Positions 54,718 to 64,000 of a stretch of DNA of 64,000 bases are shown in pieces. Under the pieces are notes generated by a model that was not told the DNA's origin, made no database searches, and saw only the letters and a program-made list of their open reading frames with translations. The DNA lies in NCBI GenBank assembly GCA_963513945.1, contig OY740718.1, positions 122,954,850 through 123,018,849 of the forward strand, written 5' to 3'. Every line of letters begins with the position of its first letter. Position 1 is the stretch's first letter. The translations under genes were made by a program, and so were the position numbers. Source of the stretch: Hydrotaea diabolus (taxonomy: Eukaryota; Arthropoda; Insecta; Diptera; Muscidae).

Positions 54718-56707
54718 TAAAGCGTGATCCATTTCGAGGTTCCCTACTCTTTTTAAAGAAAAAAACACAGAAAATTCAAATTGAATGGGAATGTCTATTA
54801 TCATTTGAAAGAACATTCTTTGGCATTTATTATTTGAAGATTATGTCTATCAAATTTTGGCAGCGGCTACGTCTCAGATGGTCCATACGTTGAGTGCAAT
54901 TTTCGATGTCTCGCTCGAGCATTTCGACTGGTAACCGGCGAATGACACGCGTTATGTTTTTCTCCAAGGCCTGAATCGAAGCGCGTTTATCCGCATAAAC
55001 ATTAGACTTTACATATCCCCACAGAAAAAGGTCTAACGGTGTGATATCACACGATCTTGGTGGCGAATCGACAGCCCAAAACGTGAAATTATCTGCTGAC
55101 CGAAGTGTTCTCTCAATAAATCCATTGATTGATGCGATGTGTGAGAAGTGGCACCGTCTTTATGAAACCAAATGTCGCCGAGATCACGAGCTTCAATTTC
55201 AGGCTTCAAATAGTCGGTTATCAAGGCACGGTAACGGTCGCCGTTGACGGTTACGTTCTCACCAGCAAAATTTTTGAAGAAATATGGACCGATGATTCCA
55301 CCGGCCCACAAACCACATCAATTCGTTGTTTTTTCGGGATAAAGTGGCGGCTCTTGAACCTCTTCTGGTTGCTCTTCGTCCCAAATGCGCCATTTTTGTT
55401 TATTTACATACCCATTGAGCCAGAAATGGGCCTCATTGCTGAACAAATTTGGCTCGAAAACGTCGGATTTTCTCGAAACTTTTCAAAAGCCCATAGGGCG
55501 TTCGCTTGGGAACGTCGGGCGGCTTCAGTTCTTGCACAAGCTGTATTTTGTACGCTTTCGATTTAAGATCTCTACGTAAAATGCTCCAAGTCGTTCCATA
55601 CGTCAGTCCGAGATGCTGTGAACGGCGCCGAATCGATTCTCCACGGTCTTGGTGTACACTTTTAGCTACGGCCGCTACATTTTCTTCACTGCGTGCTGGA
55701 CGTGGTCCTATCGGTCAAATATTATCCAATAATGAATGCTGAGTCTCAGGATGGGTGATGGTGTTGCGAATAGTACACTCAGTAGGCCGATTATGTTGGC
55801 CATAAGTTGCACGAAGTGCACGAAACACATTCCGTACAGAACGTGAATTTTCATATTGAAGTTGAACGATTTGTAAACGTTGTTCAGGCGTAAGTAAGTA
55901 TTTCCATGATGAAATGCCAAACAATACTAAACAAAAATAACATGACAGCATGACAGCAAATTTTTGAAGAAATATGGACCGATGATTCCACCGGCCCACA
56001 AACCACATCAATTCGTTGTTTTTTCGGGATAAAGTGGCGGCTCTTGAACCTCTTCTGGTTGCTCTTCGTCCCAAATGCGCCATTTTTGTTTATTTACATA
56101 CCCATTGAGCCAGAAATGGGCCTCATTGCTGAACAAAATTTGGCTCGAAAACGTCGGATTTTCTCGAAACTTTTCAAAAGCCCATAGGGCGTTCGCTTGG
56201 GAACGTCGGGCGGCTTCAGTTCTTGCACAAGCTGTATTTTGTACGCTTTCGATTTAAGATCTCTACGTAAAATGCGGCAAGTCGTACCATACGCCAGTCC
56301 GAGATGCTGCGAACAGCGCCGAATCGATTCTCCACGGTCTTGGTGTACACTTTTAGCTACGGCCGCTACATTTTCTTCACTGCGTGCTGGACGTGGTTCT
56401 ATCGGTCAAATATTATCCAATAATGAATGCTGAGTCTCAGGATGGGTGATGGTGTTGCGAATAGTACACTCAGTAGGCCGATTATGTTGGCCATAAGTTG
56501 CACGAAGTGCACGAAACACATTCCGTACAGAACGTGAATTTTCATATTGAAGTTGAACGATTTGTAAACGTTGTTCAGACGTAAGTCTTTCCATGATGAA
56601 ATGCCAAACAATACTAAACAAAAATAACATGACAGCATGACACGACACACACGTGATCTTTCAAAAAAAGGCTATTGAAAAAATGATCTCTACTTGGATC
56701 ACCCATT
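54718..56707 (-). mobile_element. rosa-type (DD41D) element R7 with tandem-duplicated 5' half
   Basis: Left terminus AGCGTGATCCATTTCGAGGT, right terminus CTACTTGGATCACCCATT, probable TA on each side. Nearly 2 kb, longer than the usual 1.3 kb because the 5' half occurs twice: about 55264-55957 and 55958-56641, differing at only a few sites. Confidence 0.88.
54900..56594 (-). pseudogene. rosa-type transposase R7, 5' half duplicated
   Basis: On the minus strand: MERLTSEQRLQIVQLQYENS at 56594, then ECTIRNTITHPETQHSLLDN, RPARSEENVAAVAKSV, GTTCRILRRDLKSKAY, the first catalytic region (AHFWLNGYVNKQKWRIWDEE) and GIIGPYFFKN at about 55965. There the 5' leader and start recur (second start about 55907) and the same order repeats to GIIGPYFFKNFAGENVTVNG. 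After that come DLGDIWFHKDGATSHTS (second Asp, 55160) and, in another frame, CDITPLDLFLWGYVKS (third Asp, 55040). Stop LLDNI in both units and frameshifts inactivate it. Confidence 0.88.
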
Positions 56708-56776
56708 ATCTGCGCAAATAATTTGACCATCACAGCCCAAACAAAATAAACAAACTGTAAATTTCCATTTCCATAC

Positions 56777-57687
56777 ACAGTACAACACATGATTTCGGGA
56801 CTCAATTCTGATAATTGTTTGTGAAGGTAGCCCCAAAAAGAAGAACTTCTGCATCATTCGTTTGGTCAAGGTACATCAAATAATAATTTAATAATTAATT
56901 TAAAGTTAGTAAGTATCGTATGGAAGAATTTGTCACGTTTTAGGCTCTTTTGTTTGTAATAACTCCAGAACTACCAGTCCGAATAAGCTGAAACAAAATA
57001 AAAATTACAATTCCTTTAATCTGTTCATACAACGTTTCGCTATATAAGCAACAGTTTCGCAGTAATAAATAAATGTATGAAGAAAAAAATATTTTTTGCC
57101 TAAAAAACTAAAGTTTTTTTTAATTCATAAAAAATACAAAACGGTAAAAAGTGTCAAGTCCTATTACTTTCACGTAAAGTCACATAACCTATGAACAAAA
57201 TGAGACATAGATCATGAACATCGATTTAGGCGTTTCGCTTTTATGCACAATTAAGTGAAGGTAAAAATTTCAAAAATTTGCTCGAGATATGCATAAAATT
57301 CTTTGGAAAAAACATTGATGACTTTTATATTGCTTTTTTATTTTGCATGAAAATAAACATTCCGATTCATATAACAGCTATTCTTACACAGAAAAGATGA
57401 GATTTGTATATGTTATCTATGCATGAAACAAAATTTAGAACATTTTTTTTTAAATTTGTTTCAGCTTATTCGGACTAGTGGTTCTTCAGTTATGACAAAC
57501 AAAAGAGCCTAAAACGTGACAAATTCCCCTATACGATACTTATTTACTTCAAATTAATTTTTAAATTGTAAGTTGATGTACCTTGACCAAACGAATGATG
57601 CAGAAGTTCTTCTTTTTGGGGCTACTTTCACAAACAGTTATCAGAATTGAGTCTCATATCAATCGCCTGAAACATGTTGTACTGTAA
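56777..57687. mobile_element. foldback element F1 with long inverted arms
   Basis: The left arm (56777-56975) and right arm (57465-57687) are inverted copies: ACTCAATTCTGATAA.., CCCCAAAAAGAAGAACTTCT, GCATCATTCGTTTGGTCAAG, GATACTTA/TAAGTATC, CCGAATAAGCTGAAACAAA. Outer ends TACAGTACAACA-like. Arms of about 200 bp around a non-coding centre, so non-autonomous. An arm plus flank has been copied to 59895-60520. Confidence 0.85.
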
Positions 57688-58049
57688 TATTAAAGAATAA
57701 AATTGTTTTAATAACCGATCTGATCAACCTTGTGTACACCACAAGTCTATTATATGCCGCCTGTTCTGACACAATTTAAGCAATTGTCTCACCTGTCATC
57801 TATCTACCACAACACTGCCGGCCACACTAAAAACTTTGTTAACTGAAAATTTACCGAGATCAACTGTTTAATGTACTTTGTTTTTCAGAACCACACTTTG
57901 CAAATGCAAACTTTTCTTACGCTTAAATAGTTATTCTTTTTTTGAAAAAATTGCAGTAACGCCTTTCTGTTTATAAAAAATTTCCGTCATGCAAAAATAT
58001 CCACTTTTATGGTTTCTCACAATTTAAACATCGACTCCTTCAGTTTTTT
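57429..58049. repeat. segmental duplication, source copy
   Basis: 621 bp covering part of the F1 centre, its right arm and 360 bp of flanking DNA (GATCTGATCAACCTTGTGTA, TCTATCTACCACAACACTGC, CATCGACTCCTTCA). The second copy is at 59895-60520. About 95% identical by eye. Confidence 0.88.
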
Positions 58050-59843
58050 CGGTAGAAAATGCGGAGGCATGTTCGAAAAATTACCAAACAAACACAAGTT
58101 CAGCAGACAGAACGACAACCCACAAACGTTATGGTCAAATGCAACTGTCATTTGAAATTGGAAAAATCATTTGTAACTCCATGGATTCCTGCCGCATACA
58201 CAAGCTGCCGAACATAACACACATATTTTTATGTGAGAAGTTAAAATCGAATATTAGTTTCTGTCTGCTTTTTCGTATAGAGATCCATTGGTTTGAAAAA
58301 AAAACACCAGCATATTCAAAAAGACCTCTACTTTCCCATGCGTGTAGTGATGGGAAAAGAAGACGACTGCAGCACAAAAATCAACTTGGAAGCAAAATAC
58401 AAATAATCAAAGAGTCAGAGACCAACAGAACGGTGGACATTCAGAAAGTTATTGTCACTAAACGTTTGGCTGTAGTTGCTGGTGGTTCTCAGGCTGTGGG
58501 CTAATTAAAAAGTCTTTAAACAAAATGTTTGCATAGTTCTTATTGAACTGTTTATGTTCAGAACACTTTAGCAAGTTCTTTTGGAAATAAATTTAAAGAT
58601 AAAGCAATATTAAAATTGTAATCGAATTTGTAAACAAATGTCATCAGAAATAACCAAGTGAAACTTGTGGCTGCCGAGAAATCCGCTACACAAAGCTGGT
58701 TTTGTGACCATACGAGTAATACATTCTCATCACAAAAGAAAATCACACCCAACGGTTTAAGGAGGCACCTGGCAGGCCTTCTAGAAGCCCTATTGATTTG
58801 CTGCATTTCACAATCATTTCAAATAAACACAGCATCCACACCCTTCATTTCGCGGTAGTTGTCGAATTCGTCTTCCTAGGATTTGCTTTAATAAACACAA
58901 GGACTGTGGACACTTTTTTGGGCGGTGATTTATTTATTAGGAAAATGAATAACTAAGATTAGTATAGCAAATGTACGAAAGGACAGACTTTTGGCCGGTC
59001 TTACTTATTTTTTATGTTCCAAGGAGGTTGGTATTTTGCATTTCATTCACCTTGTGAAATGAATTGAAAAACAGTATACATGTATGTAATAATTATTTTA
59101 TTTTAACCCCTATCCTTCTTAGCATCCCTAAAGCTTCTGTAGCAGTCGTTGCTCACAGTAATAATATAATCTCATTGTCTGCCCTTTGAAATAGATGGTG
59201 TCCGTCAGGACAGATACAATAAGTCCAGTCTGGACAGTTACAATCGAGAGCGACAGCAGTGTGCGACAGCATTTTCAGGGGATTCGATATCTTCCCAAAT
59301 TGAATCCAGCCTGTGACTGAAGCCAACCTTCTATTAGTTTCATTATAACCTGCAAAATATGTTTGCCGGTGGTAAGGAATTATAAAATGGTTTCCAGAAG
59401 ATAATAGTTTTTTGCTAAGCAATGCGTAATCAGTAGACAAGATTTCAAGATTTTTTACTTTGTTCGGTGGAATACTCTACTGTCGGCACTTTCTCGTTTG
59501 TTGGAAATCTGTCCGCTCTTAAGTGCATAGCCGCTCACCATGATTAAATCACATTCGTTGCTTGGGGTCTAAGTATGGTAAAGTCACTTTTACCGAAGCT
59601 GCAGTCACCCCTGCTTTCAACTAAAACTCATTCGGCTGCATTTTGAATAATTTTTTGGTTTATTTTGAGGGAGAACTCTAATTTAGAGTTTTCAAGCCAA
59701 TGAAAATTAGAGCGTTCTAGCGCCCTATTGTAGGTTCTTAAGCATCGAACTACATCGATTACGCTGAAAATCTTCGCCAGTTAGTTTGTGTCCGCAAGCA
59801 AATTGGACTGCCTGAAGTTGGGGTGCGGAACAAAGTCGAAGAA
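58050..59843. other. intergenic DNA with two coding-like blocks
   Basis: Between the duplicated segments. See the minus-strand frame at 59153-59440 and the plus-strand block at 59754-59870. Frames at 58139-58504 and 58658-58858 are not supported by motifs. Confidence 0.4.
59153..59440 (-). CDS. hypothetical 95-residue frame, Cys-rich tail
   Basis: The frame (start may be GTG or an upstream exon) includes NHFIIPYHRQTYFAGYNETN, SVTGWIQFGKISNPLKML and LDCNCPDWTYCICPDGHHLF. Codon choice and the absence of repeats suggest it could be a host exon. No signal peptide, family or splice sites are evident. It may be chance. Confidence 0.22.
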   Translation of the reverse strand: MSTDYALLSKKLLSSGNHFIIPYHRQTYFAGYNETNRRLASVTGWIQFGKISNPLKMLSHTAVALDCNCPDWTYCICPDGHHLFQRADNEIILLL

Positions 59844-59870
59844 TTCCTAAGAAATCGTTGTAAAGGGTGA
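59754..59870 (+). pseudogene. coding-like block IDYAENLRQLVCVRKQIGLP
   Basis: 38 codons without stop reading IDYAENLRQLVCVRKQIGLP then EVGVRNKVEEFLRNRC and a stop at 59868-59870. The last 27 bases fall in the 50-bp repeat that borders the duplicated segment. Possible exon fragment of unknown identity. Confidence 0.25.
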
Positions 59871-60569
59871 CCCAACCAAAACGCAAGATGTTATCAAAAT
59901 TTAGAACATTTTTTTTTTAAATTTGTTTCAGCTTATTCGGACTAGTGGTTCTTCAGTTATGACAAACAAAAGAGCCTAAAACGTGACAAATTCCCCTATA
60001 CGATACTTATTAACTTCAAATTAATTTTTAAATTGTTAGTTGATGTACCTTGACCAAACGAATGATGCAGAAGTTCTTCTTTTTGGGGCTACTTTCACAA
60101 ACAGTTGTCAGAATTGAGTCCCACATGGATCACCTGAAAAATGTTGTACTGTGATATTAGAAAAGAATAAAATTGTTTTAATAACCGATCTGATCAACCT
60201 TGTGTACACCACAAGTCTATTATATGCCGCCTGTTCTGACACAATTTAAGCAATTGTCTCACCTGTCATCTATCTACCACAACACTGCCGGCCACATTAA
60301 AAACTTTGTTAACTGAAAATTTACCGAGATCAACTTTTTAATGTACATTGTTTTTCAGAACCACACTTTGCAAATGCAAACTTTTCTTACGCTTAAATAG
60401 TTATTCTTTTTTTTAAGAAAATTTGCAGTAACGCCTTTCTGTTTATAAAAAATATCCGTCATGCAAAATCGTCCACTTTTTATCGTTTCTCATAATTTAA
60501 ACATCGACTCCTTCATTTTTTCCTAAGAAATCTTGGTAAAGGGTGACCCAACCAAGACGCAAGATGTTA
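59844..60569. repeat. inserted duplicate segment with 50-bp border repeats
   Basis: 59844-59893 and 60520-60569 are near-identical direct repeats (TTCCTAAGAAATC, AAAGGGTGACCCAACCA, ACGCAAGATGTTA). Between them lies the 626-bp copy of 57429-58049 in the same orientation. The arrangement looks like an insertion that duplicated its target. Confidence 0.88.
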
Positions 60570-60850
60570 ATTGTAAATAACACAAAAAGTTGTCAATGAA
60601 TTATAACCGTCGCAAGTGCGCCGCATCTGCGCAATGCGTCACTGATCTCTACAAAATTTTGATTCTCTACAAAATTTTGTTTACTTTACAGAGCAAGAAT
60701 AATATTGAAGGAATCTGTCATAAATACTTAATTGTAGTTTATTTATAATTTAATTTTTTCTGTATTTGTTTATTTCTTCTTGTCTTAATCAAAAAGGTTA
60801 ATATCACAAAAAAGAGTTTATCCTTGCTGCAACTGGGACATTTGCAAAAT
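60570..60850. other. intergenic DNA
   Basis: Nothing recognised except a short tandem TCTACAAAATTTTG pair near 60648 and 60664. Confidence 0.4.
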
Positions 60851-60869
60851 ACGAGGGCTGCCATATATA

Positions 60870-62162
60870 CGAGGGCGACCGCAAAAGTAACTGGACTAAC
60901 ATAAAAAGAACCGTTTTTTTTGGAATTATTATTATTTATTTTTCAACATAATCTCCTTCCAACTCAATACACTTCATCAAACGTTTTTCAAGTTTTTTAA
61001 TTCCATCCGAAAAATACGATTTTTCAAGACCTTCAAAATATGCCTCAGTTTCAGCAATAACCTCGCTATTGGACGAAATTGTTTTGCCACCGAGAAATTT
61101 TTTTAAATTTGGAAACAAGAAATAATCAGAAGCAGCTAAATCTGGACTATATGGTGGATGCGGAGCAATTTCAAATCGTAATTCGGCCAGTTTTTGTTGA
61201 GTTAAAAATGCAGTGTGTGAAGGAGCATTATCTTGATGAAAAAGAACTTTTTTTTTCTAAATGCGGTCGTTTTATCTTGATTTCTTCACTCGACCGATCC
61301 AATAATGCACAATAATATTCACTATTTATAGTTTTTCCTTTCTCAAGATAATCAATAAATATTATACCCCTTGCATCCCAAAATACTGTGGCCATTACTT
61401 TTCCTGCTGACTTAACAGTTTTCGCCTTCTTGGGACCACTTTCACCAGCTTCTATCCATTGTTTTGACTGTTCTTTGCATTCTGGGATGTAGTGATGGAT
61501 CCATGTTTCATCAACAGTTACGAATCGGCGCAAGAACTCTATTGGATTACGCTGATAAATCGCTAAAAGCTCTTCGGAATTGGTCCCACGGATTTTCGGA
61601 TTTTCTGGGGCAAAGTCAACAAACGCTGCACCCATCTTGCGGATAGCTTTTTCATGTGGAGTTCATCATGTAAAATACTCCAAACTAGTTTTTCGTGTAT
61701 TTTAACAATATCAGCAAGTTCTCTGAGCTTTATTCGTCTATCTTTAGTCACTTCATTAAATAATTTTCTAATGTTTTCAATAGTAGTAGCAGCTTTCGGT
61801 CTTCCAGAGCGTTGTTCATCTTCCGTACTTGAACGAGTCATTTAAAATTGTTGAACCCAGGATTTCACGGTATAGTATGATGGTGCATTATCACCATGAA
61901 CAGGATCCAATTCATCTTTGATTAATTGTGGCGTATAACCTTTCATATAAAAGTGTTTATTTACCGCACGAAATTCTTCATTTTCCATTTTTCAAAAATT
62001 ATAAAACTTGTTTACTTCAATCACCTGTAACAAAGAAAATAATCATTAAATATTTCGGAAATTTTGACAGATGGCTTATAAAAGATTGCTTTTAAAAAAC
62101 AAAAAAAAGTAGCTAGTAAAACAAAAAATGTGCGAGGTCAGTTAGTTATTCGGTCGCCCTCG
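60870..62162 (-). mobile_element. marA mariner copy 3, full length
   Basis: 1.29 kb. Left CGAGGGCGACCGCAAAAGTA, right ..TTATTCGGTCGCCCTCG, TA duplication at 60868-60869 and 62163-62164. Best marA copy in the window. Confidence 0.93.
60936..61988 (-). pseudogene. marA mariner transposase, best copy
   Basis: The start MENEEFRAV is at 61988 and the end GDYVEK before the stop at 60936, close to 350 codons. The HTH region has STEDEQRSGRPKAATTIENI and RRIKLRELADIVKIHEK. First Asp FVTVDETWIHHYIPECKEQ (61520-61460), second LFHQDNAPSHTAF (61215), third SPDLAASDYFLF (61130). Frameshifts near 61600 and 61240 and a stop near 61850 disable it. DD34D. Confidence 0.9.
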
Positions 62163-62215
62163 TATTTCTGGCCTAATAATGCAAATGTGAATATTTATCA
62201 TCAAAAATAGTTTTA

Positions 62216-63239
62216 TTATTTTTCAAAGTATTCTCCAGCATGATTTTTATACTTTAACATGCGCTCAAGCCAATTGTCGAAGCACTTTTTCCACTCCGAT
62301 TGAGACACCTCGAACATAGTTTTCCAACGCTTTAACACGTATTCTGGCGACGAAAATCGTTGACCACTCATTTTTTTCTTGATGTCCTGGAAAAAAGAAG
62401 TCATTGGGTGCCAAGTTAGGGCTGTGCGGCGGATGACCCATCAATTCGACGTTTTGGCTGGTCAAAAAGGCGCTGGTTTGAGCCGATATGTGAGAGCTCA
62501 CATTGTCATGGTGCACAATGATTCGTCTTCTCTTGTTCGTTTTTCGAATTTCTCCGTAGACTTTAGGCAAACAATTTGTGGTGTACCACTCAGAATTGAC
62601 CGTCCTACGTTGCTCAAGCGAAACAGTCGCCACATGACCAGTTTTGCCGAAGAACCTGGCGACCAATTGCTTCGAAGTGCTTCTTCCACGAACAACTTTC
62701 GTTGGATTTGGCTCGTCTTCGAAGACCTACACGGCAGATTGCTGGTTTTTTTCGGGCTCATACGCATAGATCCATGATTCGTCACCTGTGACGATCATAT
62801 AAACGTCTTTTGAAGCACCGCGATCTTGTTTTTTTTAAAATTTCATTGCACCAAACGACACGAGCCTTTTTTGAGCGATTGTCAAATTGTGCGTGATCCA
62901 ACGAGAACAAACCTTTTTTACGGCCAGGTGTTCATGCAATATCGAATGTATACTGGTGGAAGAATTGCCCAAAGATGCCTCTATCTCACGGTATGTCACA
63001 TGACGATCTTGCATTATCAGTTCACTCTGGCACAACGGCCGTTTTTGGACGACCTTCGTCTTTGAGCGAGCGTCGTCACGATTAAATTCATTAAACTTGT
63101 TTTTCACAGTGCTATAGGATGGTGCTTCATCAATATGCGAGTACAAAGATTTAAGTTCATCGATGCTCTCTTGTCGTGATAATCCACGTCGAAAGTTGTG
63201 AAAAATAATAGCAGGAAAATGTTCACGAGTTAATTCCAT
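62216..63239 (-). pseudogene. marJ mariner transposase copy 2
   Basis: Starts MELTREHFPAIIFHNFRRGL at 63239; ends GEYFEK at 62216. HTH: DRHVTYREIEASLGNSSTSI. GDESWIYAYEPEKNQQS-like first Asp (near 62750), IVHHDNVSSHISAQ (second Asp, 62510) and, in another frame, HPPHSPNLAPNDFFF (third Asp, 62415). The SPD of the family reads SPN here. RDDARSKTKVVQKRPL marks a deletion in the linker near 63050. At least three frameshifts. Confidence 0.88.
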
Positions 63240-63415
63240 TTTTTGCCAAATTGATTTTTTCAAGTCACTGTAAGCAACACCAATGATGGTCGTACTTCAG
63301 AGCGTTCTGAGAACGTTTATGCTAAAAAATTTCAAACTTTCCAATGGAAATGTCAGATGGCGCCAGCCAATACTTAGTGTTGCCTAGGCCAGAAACATAT
63401 ATAGCAACCCTCGTA

Positions 63416-63880
63416 CGAACATAGCAAGTCCATGGGCACACAAATTCAAATATCCTAAATCCAATCGCTTGCGAAATTTTCATCAGCGCTCTGTTACCAC
63501 ATTTTTTTTCATTCCAATGATAACTTGTGTTTTTAGTAATTATTATAGAGAAAACGTCATAAATTCATATGTTTGTTTTTGGAGCACTTTGATTTGGTTC
63601 TTGGCAATTAGTTTTGCGTTTAAACTCTTTTTTTCTGCTACTGTGGCTAGTGGATTATAGGAGGCTGGCTGGTTGATTCAAAGCTGCCTTATGCACTTCC
63701 CATTTCAACATTTCTTTTGAGTATACCAGCTTAAGCTTGATTCCACATAAGCTGCTAACATTGTTGCATATTGTCTATGAGAATGATATTCATTAGTAGG
63801 CCATTGTAGAGATTGTAGTATTTGCAATAGGACTTGGTAAAGAAATTACTTCTATATGATCAATATCCGTTCGTCTTCAT
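63416..63880. other. unique DNA at right edge
   Basis: No element recognised. A hydrophobic 63-codon frame at 63469-63660 (SYVCFWSTLIWFLAISFAFK) has no start or family support. Confidence 0.35.
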
Positions 63881-63886
63881 TTGGTC

Positions 63887-63940
63887 AATTATAAAAACCG
63901 GCTAAGGTAAAAATGAAACATAGAACGGGTATCATTTATC
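63887..63940 (+). promoter_or_regulatory. possible TATA-type core promoter
   Basis: AATTATAAAAACCGGC at about 63887-63902 is followed about 40 bp later by GTATCATTTATC, which contains the insect initiator-like TCATTT. The spacing is longer than the usual 30 bp. Any gene would begin near the right edge of the window. Confidence 0.22.
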
Positions 63941-64000
63941 ATTGAATCCAAAGCAATTGTGCCTTAGCATTTTATGGTTATCCAATAAATATTTCCTAAG

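Larger units (their letters stand above)
60852..63413 (-). mobile_element. marJ mariner copy 2, marA inserted in its left terminal repeat
   Basis: Left terminus CGAGGGCTGCCATATA (TA at 60850-60851), interrupted at the next TA by marA, resuming TTTCTGGCCTAATAATG at 62165. Right terminus TTCTGGCC-inverted: AGAAACATATATAGCAACCC then TCG, with TA at 63414-63415. Confidence 0.92.

Noticed and set aside
58139..58504. 121-codon open frame next to the duplicated segment
   Set aside because: No motif, no splice context, and comparable frames occur on the other strand.

Overview
The window looks like nuclear DNA of a fly: AT-rich, almost without host coding sequence, and packed with decayed transposable elements typical of insects. 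I recognise mariner (DD34D), maT-like Tc1/mariner (DD37D), rosa/Visitor-like Tc1/mariner (DD41D), piggyBac, Helitron, a Penelope-like element, a CR1/Jockey-type LINE, short TA-inserting MITEs and foldback elements. The repeat mix points to a brachyceran, perhaps calyptrate, dipteran (inference). There is no prokaryotic gene organisation, rRNA, tRNA or CRISPR array. Family labels (marA, marB, marE, marJ, maT, rosa, MITE-D, K, F, S, T) are local names used here only.

Layout. 0-6 kb: marA fragment inside a maT remnant, a nearly intact marB copy (one complete reading frame broken by two nonsense codons), AT-rich palindromic DNA around two rosa 5' fragments, and a maT copy. 6-15.4 kb: degenerate DD41D copies, two of them (9.4 and 12.5 kb) in inverted orientation with matching flanks, one MITE-D, unique DNA, and a marJ mariner. 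15.8-19 kb: maT copy interrupted by element T, itself interrupted by a Penelope-like element. 19.8-21.2 kb: element S with a roughly 155-bp minisatellite and a dimeric MITE-D. 22.3-25 kb: piggyBac-like element. 25.7-28.1 kb: rosa composite split by marA. 28.1-30.9 kb: the longest stretch poor in recognisable repeats. 30.9-44.7 kb: K elements, three maT copies, six MITE-D entries, marE and rosa remnants. 44.8-49.9 kb: marB split by a 5'-truncated LINE and, exactly at its stop codon, by an internally deleted Helitron. 49.9-57.7 kb: MITE-D, foldback F2, K, a rosa copy with a large tandem duplication, and foldback F1. 57.4-60.6 kb: a duplicated 0.62-kb segment bracketed by a 50-bp direct repeat. 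60.85-63.4 kb: marJ with marA inserted inside its left terminal repeat. The right edge carries a possible TATA promoter.

No cooperating gene set is present; the elements interact only by nesting. Every transposase or polymerase frame is broken or truncated, so all could move only with help in trans. The most informative points are the insertion histories read directly from terminal repeats and TA (or A/T) target sites, the repeated occurrence of short internal tandem duplications within element bodies, the monomer/dimer MITE-D family with an empty-site proof of TA insertion, and the segmental duplication with a 50-bp repeat at its borders. A few short coding-like blocks beside consensus splice sites (21.6, 28.2, 38.9 and 59.8 kb) may be host exons or relics. 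All alignments and counts were made by eye.
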